A stretch of DNA of 64,000 nt. Origin: Flavobacteriales bacterium. Its GTDB lineage: Bacteria; Bacteroidota; Bacteroidia; Flavobacteriales_D; CAJJDF01. A program made the translations under genes and the position numbers. The notes under the pieces were generated by a model. The model did no database searches and was not told the DNA's origin. It worked only from the letters and a program-made list of their open reading frames with translations. The stretch spans positions 1-64,000 of the forward strand of contig JABAYJ010000005.1 of assembly GCA_018609055.1 (NCBI GenBank). The letters run 5' to 3'. How positions within the stretch are numbered: position 1 is the first letter of the stretch; every line of letters starts with the position of its first letter. Positions 25,717 to 34,563 of this stretch are shown here, piece after piece.

Positions 25717-26880
25717 ATGGCTTATAAGATAATGGTTTTAGGTTCGGGTGAACTAGGTAAAGAATTTGTAATTGCTGCAAAGCGAATGGGGCAAACAGTA
25801 ATTGCGGTTGATAGTTACGAAAATGCACCAGCTATGCAAGTTGCAGATTTACACGAAGTAATTGATATGCTAGATGGCGAAGAGCTTGATAGAATTGTAG
25901 CTAAACATTCACCAGATTTTATTGTTCCAGAAATTGAGGCAATTAGAACTGAGCGTTTTTATGACTACGAAAAACAAGGAATTACCGTAGTTCCAAGTGC
26001 CAAAGCAGCTAATTACACTATGAATCGCAAGGAGATTAGAGATTTAGCAGCTATAAAACTTGGACTAAAAACAGCTTCTTATTTTTATGCAACATCTGGC
26101 GAAGAACTAAAAACTGCGGTTGATAAATTAGGAATGCCTTGTGTGGTAAAACCATTGATGTCTTCTTCAGGGAAAGGGCAATCAGTTATTAAAACCGAAG
26201 ATGATATTGAAAAAGCATGGAAATATGCGGTTCAAGGATCAAGAGGAGATTTGATTGAAGTAATTATAGAAGAATTTGTACCATTTGATTCAGAAATTAC
26301 TTTGCTTACTGTAACTCAAAAAAACGGAAACACCTTATTTTGTCCACCAATTGGACACGTTCAGGAAAGAGGAGATTACCAACAAAGTTGGCAGCCAGCA
26401 GTAGTGGATAATTCTTTATTAGAATCAGCACAAAGAATGGCAGCTGAAGTAACTCAAGAATTAGGTGGAGCAGGAATTTGGGGAGTAGAATTTTTCTTAA
26501 CTAAAGACGAAGTTTATTTTTCTGAACTATCACCAAGACCACACGATACTGGAATGGTGACATTGGCTAACACACAAAATTTTAATGAATTCGAATTGCA
26601 TTTCAGAGCAATTATGGGAATTCCTATTCCAGAGATAAAGCAATTACAAGCAGGAGCAAGTGCTGTAATTCTTGGAAGAGAACACGGAGAAAACCCTGTT
26701 TTTGAAGGAGTAGAAGAAGCGCTTCAACAACCTTATACTGATATCAAGATTTTTGGAAAACAAGTAACTCGTCCATACAGAAGAATGGCCGTAGCTCTTG
26801 CTTATGACAAAGTTGATTGTGATATGGAAGCCTTAGTTGAAAAGACTAAGAACTTGGCTAAGTTGGTGAAGGTGGATTAG
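25717..26880 (+). CDS. purT: Formate-dependent phosphoribosylglycinamide formyltransferase
   Basis: 387 residues, ATP-grasp fold. N-terminal [22 protein letters not shown]-grasp loop [13 protein letters not shown], metal-binding region [27 protein letters not shown]. PurT formylates GAR using formate and ATP, the folate-independent third step of purine synthesis. It sits alone; purD and purQ lie 14-17 kb downstream. Confidence 0.95.
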   Translation: MAYKIMVLGSGELGKEFVIAAKRMGQTVIAVDSYENAPAMQVADLHEVIDMLDGEELDRIVAKHSPDFIVPEIEAIRTERFYDYEKQGITVVPSAKAANYTMNRKEIRDLAAIKLGLKTASYFYATSGEELKTAVDKLGMPCVVKPLMSSSGKGQSVIKTEDDIEKAWKYAVQGSRGDLIEVIIEEFVPFDSEITLLTVTQKNGNTLFCPPIGHVQERGDYQQSWQPAVVDNSLLESAQRMAAEVTQELGGAGIWGVEFFLTKDEVYFSELSPRPHDTGMVTLANTQNFNEFELHFRAIMGIPIPEIKQLQAGASAVILGREHGENPVFEGVEEALQQPYTDIKIFGKQVTRPYRRMAVALAYDKVDCDMEALVEKTKNLAKLVKVD

Positions 26881-26906
26881 AATATTCGGAATTCAAGCAA
26901 TTTTTT

Positions 26907-27574
26907 TTACCAAGCCCAGCCTACATGTACTTGAAAATATGGATAAGGTGTAAACCAATTATTATAGTTTTTGTTTGATATATCTGCACGAAAATTTCTA
27001 TCATAATAAGGACCTGAATATGATTCTAAAGTATTATTGTCAATTTCTCTATAACTAGTCCCAATCCCAATTATTGATTCTAAAAAATATGATTAGTAAC
27101 TGTAAGCTTACCTCCCAGAATTAACTGAACTCCATAAATTTTTTTTTGAAATCGAATCAATTCTTCAAAATAATCTGGCAGACCAGTTATTGGCGAAATA
27201 GAAGAAAAACGCATTTTTCTGGTATTGTCTGAATTAATTATTACTCCCCTAATTCCCCAAAAGGCTAAACTATTTGATTTTTTATTGACAGAGAAATAAT
27301 TCCTCAATTCAATATTAAACATATAACCAAAATTGTGGGAGGCTGTGTTTATTCTTTCTTTAAAATCATATAGTGTATAGATATATCCAGCACCAATTTC
27401 TAAACCAAAATTTTCATGAAATTTTCTTTCATAAGCAATTCGTATAGATGGATTTTCGCTATCATAAATTGCGAATGGTGTTGATTTAACAAAGTTATTG
27501 AACCTATGAATTGCTTCTTGACAAAATGCTGAAGAGGTATAGGTTAAAAATACAAAAAATAGTATGTTTTTCAT
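26907..27574 (-). pseudogene. Small outer-membrane beta-barrel protein, frameshifted near the C-terminus
   Basis: The first frame (27574-27080) has a signal peptide (FFVFLTYTSSAFCQ) and barrel-like strands (SIRIAYERKFHENFGLEIGAG) but stops abruptly after TVTNHIF. One base added to the six-base homopolymer at 27082-27087 extends it by about 58 residues (LESIIGIGTSYRE ... YFQVHVGWAW), ending in the aromatic terminal strand expected of a barrel. The repaired length is 222 residues. It resembles DUF3575-type barrels, without firm assignment. Either a real lesion or a homopolymer error. Confidence 0.75.
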
Positions 27575-27698
27575 AAATCAAAAATCATTCAAAAAACATG
27601 AAACATCAAAGTAAATAACTGTAATAACTGACTTATATATTAGATTTATTTGTTTTTAATAAATTGTTTGTCAACTATTTAAAGTGTATTTTTTTGAC

Positions 27699-27728
27699 AA
27701 AAAAAAGACCGCCACATTGGACGGTCTT
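27699..27728 (-). terminator. Terminator of the T9SS cargo gene
   Basis: AAGACCG (27705-27711) pairs with CGGTCTT (27722-27728); on the minus strand a U-run of eight follows. It lies 20 bases past the stop codon. Confidence 0.8.
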
Positions 27729-27747
27729 AAATTAATATAAATAGGGT

Positions 27748-28563
27748 TTATAACTTAATCACTCTCTGAGTAAAGTTAGCCTTATTACTTTTAATAGTAG
27801 CAAAATAAATTCCTTTTTTTAATTGAGATAAATCTACTCTATCAACTGAAGAGATAGAAGTTTCAAATACAATTTTACCCTCTACGTTCATCACAGATAA
27901 ATAATTAACCGCAGTATTGTCAGAGAATATATTCAGATGATTTTCGATAGGATTTGGATAAAGCTTTGTATTGTCACTTGTTATTTCAGTGATGCTAGTA
28001 GCAGAAGCTTCGTTTGTAGTTGTGTTAAATCTTATTGTAGCATCTCCAGCTGTTCCTCCGTTATTATTAGCAACTAAAACAGCAGTAGAAAACTTAACAA
28101 CACCTGTACCTGAAGCTGGAGCAACCCAGTCAAGTTGCCAACCAAAAGCCCCCATAGTACCAATATTACCAACAGAAGTATGAGTTGCATGACCATTTGA
28201 GCGAATTTTCTCTCTTGCTCCGGTTGAAGCTGGAGTTAAAGTTCCGGCAGTTGCATTAGAAGCATTTTCTGCTGCAAGTTCAAACCCAAATTTAGTCCCT
28301 GTACCAGAAGTCCCAGCAACATTTATTCTATAAGTTGTGCCAGGAGTATATCCCGACATAGGAATGTTTGTTATAATAATCCCCGCTTGTAAAGTATGTC
28401 CGCCACCATGGCAACCTCCTTGTCCACATGAGTTTCCATTATCTCCGCCCGAGCTCGAAAATCCTCCTTGAGAACCACCAGAATTGGCGATTACATCACT
28501 GTAACTTGTAAAAAATAATGCTAGTAGGATGGCAAATGTTCCTAAAGTAATTCTTGTTTTCAT
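27748..28563 (-). CDS. Secreted protein with choice-of-anchor V-like domain and T9SS type A sorting domain
   Basis: 271 residues. A signal peptide is followed by a glycine/serine-rich stretch holding C46-GQGG-C51-H52, then a beta-rich domain (about 60-185, with YTPGTTYRINV and FGFELAAE) like the reeler-type module called choice-of-anchor V, then a type A T9SS sorting domain from about 197 (KLYPNPIENHLNIF to the C-terminal FTQRVIKL). In related proteins the cysteine site is CxxCH, suggesting covalent heme; here four residues separate the cysteines. Exported by the gliding/T9SS machinery to the cell surface or medium. Monocistronic. Confidence 0.8.
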   Translation of the reverse strand: MKTRITLGTFAILLALFFTSYSDVIANSGGSQGGFSSSGGDNGNSCGQGGCHGGGHTLQAGIIITNIPMSGYTPGTTYRINVAGTSGTGTKFGFELAAENASNATAGTLTPASTGAREKIRSNGHATHTSVGNIGTMGAFGWQLDWVAPASGTGVVKFSTAVLVANNNGGTAGDATIRFNTTTNEASATSITEITSDNTKLYPNPIENHLNIFSDNTAVNYLSVMNVEGKIVFETSISSVDRVDLSQLKKGIYFATIKSNKANFTQRVIKL

Positions 28564-28585
28564 AAAGTAGTATTTAATATTTTAT

Positions 28586-28616
28586 CGAAAATAGAACTTT
28601 AATTCTTAAAGGTCAA
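28586..28616 (-). promoter_or_regulatory. Possible promoter of the T9SS cargo gene
   Basis: Minus-strand TTG (28616-28614), 20-base spacer, TATTTTCG (28593-28586): one mismatch to TAnnTTTG. The ATG is at 28563. Confidence 0.4.
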
Positions 28617-28736
28617 CCAACCTGCAGGAATGTACAACACAACTTCATAATATTACCAGAAATTTAAATTTGAATAAAAAATTTCCAACATGCTTTTATT
28701 TATCTCAAATAATATAACTTTTAATCAAAAATGATT

Positions 28737-28744
28737 TAATTTTG
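28737..28744 (+). promoter_or_regulatory. -7 promoter element of gcvP
   Basis: TAATTTTG matches TAnnTTTG exactly, 35 bases before the ATG at 28780. The -33 element is weak. No glycine riboswitch-like structure is evident in the short leader. Confidence 0.5.
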
Positions 28745-28779
28745 ACCTTTCAAATTTAAGCTTTTAACATCTATATTAA

Positions 28780-31662
28780 ATGAATAAAGAACTGTTCGAA
28801 ACCAGACATATCGGAACATTAGGTAACGATAGGGAATTAATGCTCAAAGAAATTGGAATTGATTCTATTGATAAACTAGTTGATTTAACTATTCCTGAGG
28901 GAATTAGATTAAAAAACAAATTAAATATTCCAGATGCAATGTCTGAATTTGAATATTTAAATGCTGTTAAAGAAATTGGAGCAAAAAACAAAGTATACAA
29001 AACGTATATTGGGATGGGATATTACAATACTATTGTTCCTCCGGTAATCCAGAGAAATGTATTAGAAAATCCAGGATGGTATACTGCTTACACTCCTTAT
29101 CAAGCAGAAATTGCACAAGGTAGATTGGAATCGTTATTAAACTTCCAAACTATGGTAAGTGATTTAACTGGGATGGAAATTGCAAACGCATCTTTATTGG
29201 ATGAATCGACTGCTGCTGCTGAGGCAATGAGTATGTTGTTCAATACAAGAAAAAGAGACCAAGTAAAAGGTAACGTAGTTAAGTTCTTCGTTTCAGAAGA
29301 ATGTTTTCCTCAAACTATTGATGTTGTTAAAACAAGAGCAAAAGGATTTAGAATTGAATTAGTAATAGGAAACCACAAAGAATTTACTCCAACTGCTGAG
29401 TTTTTTGGAGCATTAGTTCAGTATCCTGCTGCAAATGGAGAAATCCATGAGTATGGAAACTTAGCTACTCAATTACATGAATTAAAAGCAAAATTAGTTG
29501 TTGCTGCCGATATATTAAGTTTAGCATTATTAACTCCTCCAGGAGAATTTGGTGCAGATGTAGTAGTAGGAACGACACAAAGATTTGGTGTGCCAATGGG
29601 ATTTGGCGGGCCACATGCAGCTTACTTTGCAACTAGCGAAGAATACAAAAGAAACTTACCAGGAAGAATTATAGGAGTTTCTAAAGATAGACATGGGAAC
29701 AATGCAATGAGAATGGCATTACAAACTCGTGAGCAACATATTAGAAGAGAAAAAGCTACTTCAAATATTTGTACAGCACAAGCTTTGTTGGCAAATATGG
29801 CTGCAATGTATGCAGTGTATCACGGTCAAGCCGGAATAAAAAGAATTGCAACCAATGTACATTCTATGACAACTTGGTTAGCAGAAGGTCTTGAGTTATT
29901 AGATTTAGAAGTACAAACAATCAACTTTTTTGATACGATAACTGTTAAAACAGACTCATTAGAGGATGTAAAAGCTGAGGCTCTTAAAAATGAAATAAAC
30001 TTCTTTTATGAAAATGAGAATACATTACAAATTAGTTTAGATGAAACAACTAGACTGGAAGATGTAAATGCAATTTTAGCTGTGTTTTCAAATGCTAATT
30101 CTGATTCGGAAGACATTATTTCTATTGATCCAGAAGGAGAAAAAGAAGCAATTTCTTTTGATGATAATTTCAAGAGAAACTCTGAGTTTTTAACTCATCA
30201 AGTATTTAATATGTATCATACCGAAACGGATATGATGCGTTACATCAAGAAATTAGAGAACAGAGATATGTCATTGACACACTCAATGATTTCTTTAGGT
30301 TCTTGTACAATGAAATTGAACTCAGCAAGTGAATTGATGCCAATTACTTGGAGTGAGTTTGCTAATATTCACCCATTTGTACCAAATAACCAAGCCGAAG
30401 GATACCACCAAATCATTGATGAATTGGACGAAATGTTATCTGAAATTACTGGGTTCGATAAAGTATCTATGCAACCAAACTCTGGTGCACAAGGAGAATT
30501 TGCAGGATTAATGGTAATAAGAGCTTATCACGAAAGTAGAGGAGATTTTAATAGAGATATTATGATTATTCCAGCATCTGCACACGGAACAAACCCAGCA
30601 AGTGCTGTAATGGCAGGAATGAAAGTGGTGGTTACCAAGTGTGACGACAAAGGAAATATTGATGTAGAAGATTTAAGAGTAAACGTAGAAAAGCACAGTG
30701 AAAATCTTGCTGGAGTTATGATTACTTATCCATCTACTCACGGAGTATTTGAAGCTTCTATTATCGAAATTACAGATTTAATTCACGAGCACGGAGGACA
30801 AGTTTATATGGATGGGGCCAACATGAATGCACAAGTTGGATTAACTTCTCCAGGAAATATAGGAGCAGATGTATGCCACCTTAATTTACACAAGACTTTT
30901 GCAATTCCTCACGGAGGAGGAGGGCCAGGAGTTGGACCAATTGGAGTTGCTAAGCAGTTAACGCCTTTCTTACCAGGAAATCCATTGATTAAAACTGGAG
31001 GAGAGCAGGCAATTACATCTATTTCAGGAGCGCCATTTGGTAGTGCATTAATTTTATTAATTTCTTACGGATACATTAAAATGTTGGGTGAAGAAGGAAT
31101 AAGAAAATCTACTGAGCACGCTATTTTAAATGCAAACTACATTCAAGCTCGACTTAAAAATGATTACGATATTCTTTATAAAGGAGAAAATGGAACAGTA
31201 GCTCACGAAATGATTTTGGATTGTAGAGATTTTAAAACTGATACAGGAATTGAAGTTGCAGATATCGCTAAGAGACTTATTGATTATGGTTTTCATGCAC
31301 CTACGGTTTCTTTCCCTGTAGCTAATACTTTGATGGTAGAGCCAACAGAAAGTGAATCTAAACCAGAGTTGGATAGATTTTGTGATGCAATGATTGCTAT
31401 CCGAAATGAGATTAGAGAAATAGAAGAAGGAGTGTACGATAAGGAGAATAACTTATTGAAAAATGCCCCTCATATTTTGGCTGATGTTATGGAAGATAAA
31501 TGGCCATTTGCATATCCAAAAAAGCAAGCAATTATGCCATTACCTTATTTAAATGAGTTCAAATTTTGGGCACATGTATCAAGAGTAGACCAAGGATACG
31601 GAGATAGAAACTTAATTTGTTCTTGCCCAAGTATTGAAGAATACGCTATGGAAGAAGCGTAA
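28780..31662 (+). CDS. gcvP: Glycine dehydrogenase (glycine cleavage system P protein), single-chain form
   Basis: 960 residues, both halves in one chain. The N-terminus RHIGT and the motif YTPYQAEIAQGRLESLLNFQ are typical, and the PLP lysine lies in HLNLHKTFAIPHGGGGPG. The P protein decarboxylates glycine and passes the aminomethyl group to lipoyl-H protein. gcvT and gcvH are not in the window. Length is normal. Closed by the terminator at 31686-31724. Confidence 0.97.
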   Translation: MNKELFETRHIGTLGNDRELMLKEIGIDSIDKLVDLTIPEGIRLKNKLNIPDAMSEFEYLNAVKEIGAKNKVYKTYIGMGYYNTIVPPVIQRNVLENPGWYTAYTPYQAEIAQGRLESLLNFQTMVSDLTGMEIANASLLDESTAAAEAMSMLFNTRKRDQVKGNVVKFFVSEECFPQTIDVVKTRAKGFRIELVIGNHKEFTPTAEFFGALVQYPAANGEIHEYGNLATQLHELKAKLVVAADILSLALLTPPGEFGADVVVGTTQRFGVPMGFGGPHAAYFATSEEYKRNLPGRIIGVSKDRHGNNAMRMALQTREQHIRREKATSNICTAQALLANMAAMYAVYHGQAGIKRIATNVHSMTTWLAEGLELLDLEVQTINFFDTITVKTDSLEDVKAEALKNEINFFYENENTLQISLDETTRLEDVNAILAVFSNANSDSEDIISIDPEGEKEAISFDDNFKRNSEFLTHQVFNMYHTETDMMRYIKKLENRDMSLTHSMISLGSCTMKLNSASELMPITWSEFANIHPFVPNNQAEGYHQIIDELDEMLSEITGFDKVSMQPNSGAQGEFAGLMVIRAYHESRGDFNRDIMIIPASAHGTNPASAVMAGMKVVVTKCDDKGNIDVEDLRVNVEKHSENLAGVMITYPSTHGVFEASIIEITDLIHEHGGQVYMDGANMNAQVGLTSPGNIGADVCHLNLHKTFAIPHGGGGPGVGPIGVAKQLTPFLPGNPLIKTGGEQAITSISGAPFGSALILLISYGYIKMLGEEGIRKSTEHAILNANYIQARLKNDYDILYKGENGTVAHEMILDCRDFKTDTGIEVADIAKRLIDYGFHAPTVSFPVANTLMVEPTESESKPELDRFCDAMIAIRNEIREIEEGVYDKENNLLKNAPHILADVMEDKWPFAYPKKQAIMPLPYLNEFKFWAHVSRVDQGYGDRNLICSCPSIEEYAMEEA

Positions 31663-31685
31663 ATTTACGGATTGATTTAATTTTC

Positions 31686-31724
31686 AAAACCCTTTAGGCT
31701 AAATACTTGAAGGGTTTTTTTGTT
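31686..31724 (+). terminator. Terminator of gcvP
   Basis: AAAACCCTT (31686-31694) pairs with AAGGGTTTT (31710-31718), followed by a T-run. Confidence 0.85.
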
Positions 31725-31735
31725 TATATTTGGGA

Positions 31736-32032
31736 ATGAAGAAAGGAACCAAAATAGCTTTAATTATTACATTGACCTACTGCTCTTTGGCTACCTACGA
31801 ATTACTGTCAATGCCTAGAAGTTTCAAGGTCAGCCATTATTCAGATTTTCCTGAGTGGTTAGAAACACTCCTTCTTCCTGGATATTTTCTTGGATTTATT
31901 TTAAGAGAAGGAGTTGATATAGGAATATGGGGTGTTATCATTGGTCAAATTATTACTTTCATTATATTATTTTTTATTACTAAAGTTATATTAAACTCAA
32001 TAGTGACAGTATTTGAAAAAACGAAAAACTAA
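31736..32032 (+). CDS. Small membrane protein, unknown
   Basis: 98 residues from the ATG at 31736. Two predicted transmembrane segments near the start (IALIITLTYCSLATYEL) and the end (GVIIGQIITFIILFFITKVIL), with a shorter hydrophobic turn (LLLPGYFLGFIL) between. No family recognised. It starts 12 bases after the gcvP terminator's T-run and precedes the DUF1801 gene by 33 bases. Confidence 0.5.
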   Translation: MKKGTKIALIITLTYCSLATYELLSMPRSFKVSHYSDFPEWLETLLLPGYFLGFILREGVDIGIWGVIIGQIITFIILFFITKVILNSIVTVFEKTKN

Positions 32033-32065
32033 ATTTCTGTATATTTGATTTTAACAATCAATTCT

Positions 32066-32524
32066 ATGCCAACAAAACCAACCACAATACAAGAATATCT
32101 CGAAGTAATCCCAGAAGAGCGAAAAGCTCCTTTTGAGAAGTTAAGAGCCACAATTTTAGAAAATATTCCTAATGGATTTGAGGAAACTATGAGTTACAAA
32201 ATGTTGGGATATGTTGTTCCTCATTCTATTTTTCCTGCTGGATATCATTGTGATCCTAAGTTGCCTTTGTCGTTTATTAATTTGGCTAATCAAAAAGGAT
32301 TTATAGCGCTTTACCATATGGGAGTTTATGCTGATGAATCTATTTATAATTGGTTTGTTGAAGAATATGGTAAAAGATGCAAGTATAAGTTGGACATGGG
32401 AAAAAGCTGTGTCCGTTTCAAAAAGATGGAAGATATTCCTTATGACTTAGTTGCAGAATTAATTCGTAAATTTACTCCAGAACAATGGATTGAGTTGTAT
32501 CAAAAGAGTTTTACAAAACAATAA
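32066..32524 (+). CDS. DUF1801 (YdhG-like) domain protein
   Basis: 152 residues from the ATG at 32066. Family hallmarks are the opening IQEYLEVIPEERKAPFEKLR, the central EETMSYKMLGYVVP and the later YKLDMGKSCVRFKKMEDIPYDLV. DUF1801 proteins are small cytoplasmic proteins; some relatives are linked to intracellular iron handling, but no function is established here. Confidence 0.85.
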   Translation: MPTKPTTIQEYLEVIPEERKAPFEKLRATILENIPNGFEETMSYKMLGYVVPHSIFPAGYHCDPKLPLSFINLANQKGFIALYHMGVYADESIYNWFVEEYGKRCKYKLDMGKSCVRFKKMEDIPYDLVAELIRKFTPEQWIELYQKSFTKQ

Positions 32525-32551
32525 TAGAGTTTATAATAAGTTTGGATAAGT

Positions 32552-32986
32552 ATGAAATCATTTAAAATAATAGCTGTTGTGTTTTTTGCAATGAGTTTAA
32601 TCGCTTTCAGTTGTAAAAAAAACACTGATGAACGTGCTTTTTATCCGCCAGTAGATGCTTATATAAATGTTACATTGCCTCAGTATACAAATTTACAAGT
32701 CCCAGGAGGATGGGCATATGTAACTGGAGGATTAAAAGGAATAATTGTTTACAGAATTAATACGACAGACTTTATAGCTTACGATAGAAACTGTACGTTT
32801 GAAGAAGCAAACTCATGCGGAAAGGCTGATGTAGAATCTGACAATATCACCATATCTTGTCCTTGTGACGGAAGCGAATACAATATTTTTGATGGTTCGG
32901 TAAATAAAAACCCTGCTACATTGCCATTAAAAGGATATAACACCAATTTTAATTCAAGTAATAATACGCTTAGGATTTTTAATTAA
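32552..32986 (+). CDS. Rieske-fold lipoprotein lacking the histidine ligands
   Basis: 144 residues with lipobox IAFSC-KK (Cys21). The C-terminal part follows a Rieske domain: DRNCTFE (Cys81), then ISCPCDGSEYNIFDGSV and NPATLPLKGYN. In a true Rieske centre the two boxes are CxH and CxxH. Here they read C81-T-F83 and C103-P-C-D106, so both histidines are replaced and a [2Fe-2S] cluster is unlikely. Such degenerate forms recur in Bacteroidota; function unknown. It ends 4 bases inside the converging polymerase gene. Confidence 0.75.
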   Translation: MKSFKIIAVVFFAMSLIAFSCKKNTDERAFYPPVDAYINVTLPQYTNLQVPGGWAYVTGGLKGIIVYRINTTDFIAYDRNCTFEEANSCGKADVESDNITISCPCDGSEYNIFDGSVNKNPATLPLKGYNTNFNSSNNTLRIFN

Positions 32987-34545
32987 TCTACACTTTTTAA
33001 GTACCTATTTCGGGAGCTAAACAAAAAGAAATTTGTTAGAAAAGCACAAAAGAAAACTCCGTCTTGAGTTTCCAGTGTATCCTCCGAAATGAAAGAGAGT
33101 AACGAAATGCACAAACAGATTAAGTAGAAATAATTCCTCTCTCTAAATGCAGTAGGAACTGGATATAGAATACAGAAAAGGAATAATAATAATCCCAACA
33201 ACCCCAAAGAAACTGTTATCGAAAAATATTGGTTATGTGAACGTAACTGATATTTTTTATCCAATAGACTTGATGTTTCATTGTATTTCATTGCAAAAGC
33301 AGTAGGAACATCACCAGTTCCAACTCCAAATACAGGATTAGCCTTAATGATTTCTTTGCTAACTATCCAGTATTCAAGCCTTTGCGCTAATGAATTTCCG
33401 CTAGCATTTACTCCTTCAATATATCCGTCAATTTCAAACATTAATCTAGGAATACGAGACAGTAAAGAAGACTCTGGATGTAAATAATTAGGAAATCCAT
33501 TTTCAATATTCTTTATATCATTAGGAGTAAGCATTTCGAGCCCTTCCTTGTCCTTAGCATATCCTTTTGAGGTAATGTATCGAATTAAGATAAACTGAAC
33601 CCCACCTTCGCCATAATAAGGTTTTTCGGACTTGTTACTCCAAGTTTCTGACAGTTCTTTTTCGCATAGTAAATCATTGGAGTAATTTCCATTATCAAAA
33701 AAAGAACAAAGAGGATTCTCTTTGTATTCATTTCCGCTTGCTGAGTGAGTAGCTAATTCTGTTCTGTCAATTTTAACTTCTTTGTAATTGCTATACAAAT
33801 GATTACCTAGAATAAGTGCACCCAGAAAAAGTGGGGCCAACATGGCAAAACCATACAAGCTTTTTTTCTTAAAGAGATAATAAAGCGAAATGAAGAATAA
33901 CGTTACAAAACCAAGAATAAGACCAGTTGCAGACTCCATAAAGGATAAAAAATACAACAACCAAAGACTGGCAGTAATACCAAACACCATATTGATGAGC
34001 TTATTATTGAATAGCTTAGGGATTAAAAACAAACTAAGCACAATCATTAATGAAAGTCTAATGTGCGAAATAAACTGAGATACATCTCGTATTTGAGCTA
34101 TTTCTTTTTTAGCAGGAACAAGGCCTTGATACACCAAAAATCCATAAATAGTACTGGCAAGTACCGATAGTACAAATAGTCTAACGACTAAAAAATAATG
34201 AGTTTTTTTTAACCTGTGGCTAGAAGAAAAAATTATTGGAAACGCTAATAAAGGAAGCTTTATCCTTAAGTCATTAAGGCCATAATTTAAATCTTGAGTG
34301 TGCAGTAAACCTAAAACAAAAAGTAGATAAACACCAGTTGAAAATAAAGCTATTTTACTAGAAAAAAACTTTTTGAATTTAGCTTTAATACCTCCTTCCA
34401 AAAGCCAATTAACAATAAGCGCTATGGTTCCCAAGCTCATCAAAAACTTAGAAAAAGGCATTCCAACAACTATTAAACTCAAGAAAAAAACATGAGTCCA
34501 ATAACCAGTTACAAACGAAATGAGCTTTTTCCCTTTCTTTAACAT
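32983..34545 (-). CDS. O-antigen ligase/polymerase-like membrane protein
   Basis: 520 residues with about eleven transmembrane helices and a large central loop (about 255-385) rich in charged and aromatic residues, as in the WaaL/Wzy family. The region SLAQRLEYWIVSKEIIKANPVFGVGTGDVP followed by LRSHNQYFSITVSLGLLGL is the characteristic Wzy_C signature. It should join or transfer polysaccharide units on the outer face of the inner membrane. Last gene of the hemD-ctp operon, 18 bases after ctp; no glycosyltransferases adjoin it. Confidence 0.82.
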   Translation of the reverse strand: MLKKGKKLISFVTGYWTHVFFLSLIVVGMPFSKFLMSLGTIALIVNWLLEGGIKAKFKKFFSSKIALFSTGVYLLFVLGLLHTQDLNYGLNDLRIKLPLLAFPIIFSSSHRLKKTHYFLVVRLFVLSVLASTIYGFLVYQGLVPAKKEIAQIRDVSQFISHIRLSLMIVLSLFLIPKLFNNKLINMVFGITASLWLLYFLSFMESATGLILGFVTLFFISLYYLFKKKSLYGFAMLAPLFLGALILGNHLYSNYKEVKIDRTELATHSASGNEYKENPLCSFFDNGNYSNDLLCEKELSETWSNKSEKPYYGEGGVQFILIRYITSKGYAKDKEGLEMLTPNDIKNIENGFPNYLHPESSLLSRIPRLMFEIDGYIEGVNASGNSLAQRLEYWIVSKEIIKANPVFGVGTGDVPTAFAMKYNETSSLLDKKYQLRSHNQYFSITVSLGLLGLLLFLFCILYPVPTAFRERNYFYLICLCISLLSFISEDTLETQDGVFFCAFLTNFFLFSSRNRYLKSVD

Positions 34546-34563
34546 ACTGTTTACTATACCTTT

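Noticed and set aside
28500..28780. Glycine riboswitch upstream of gcvP
   Set aside because: The leader after the likely transcription start is under 30 bases, too short for the aptamer, and no matching conserved stems were seen.
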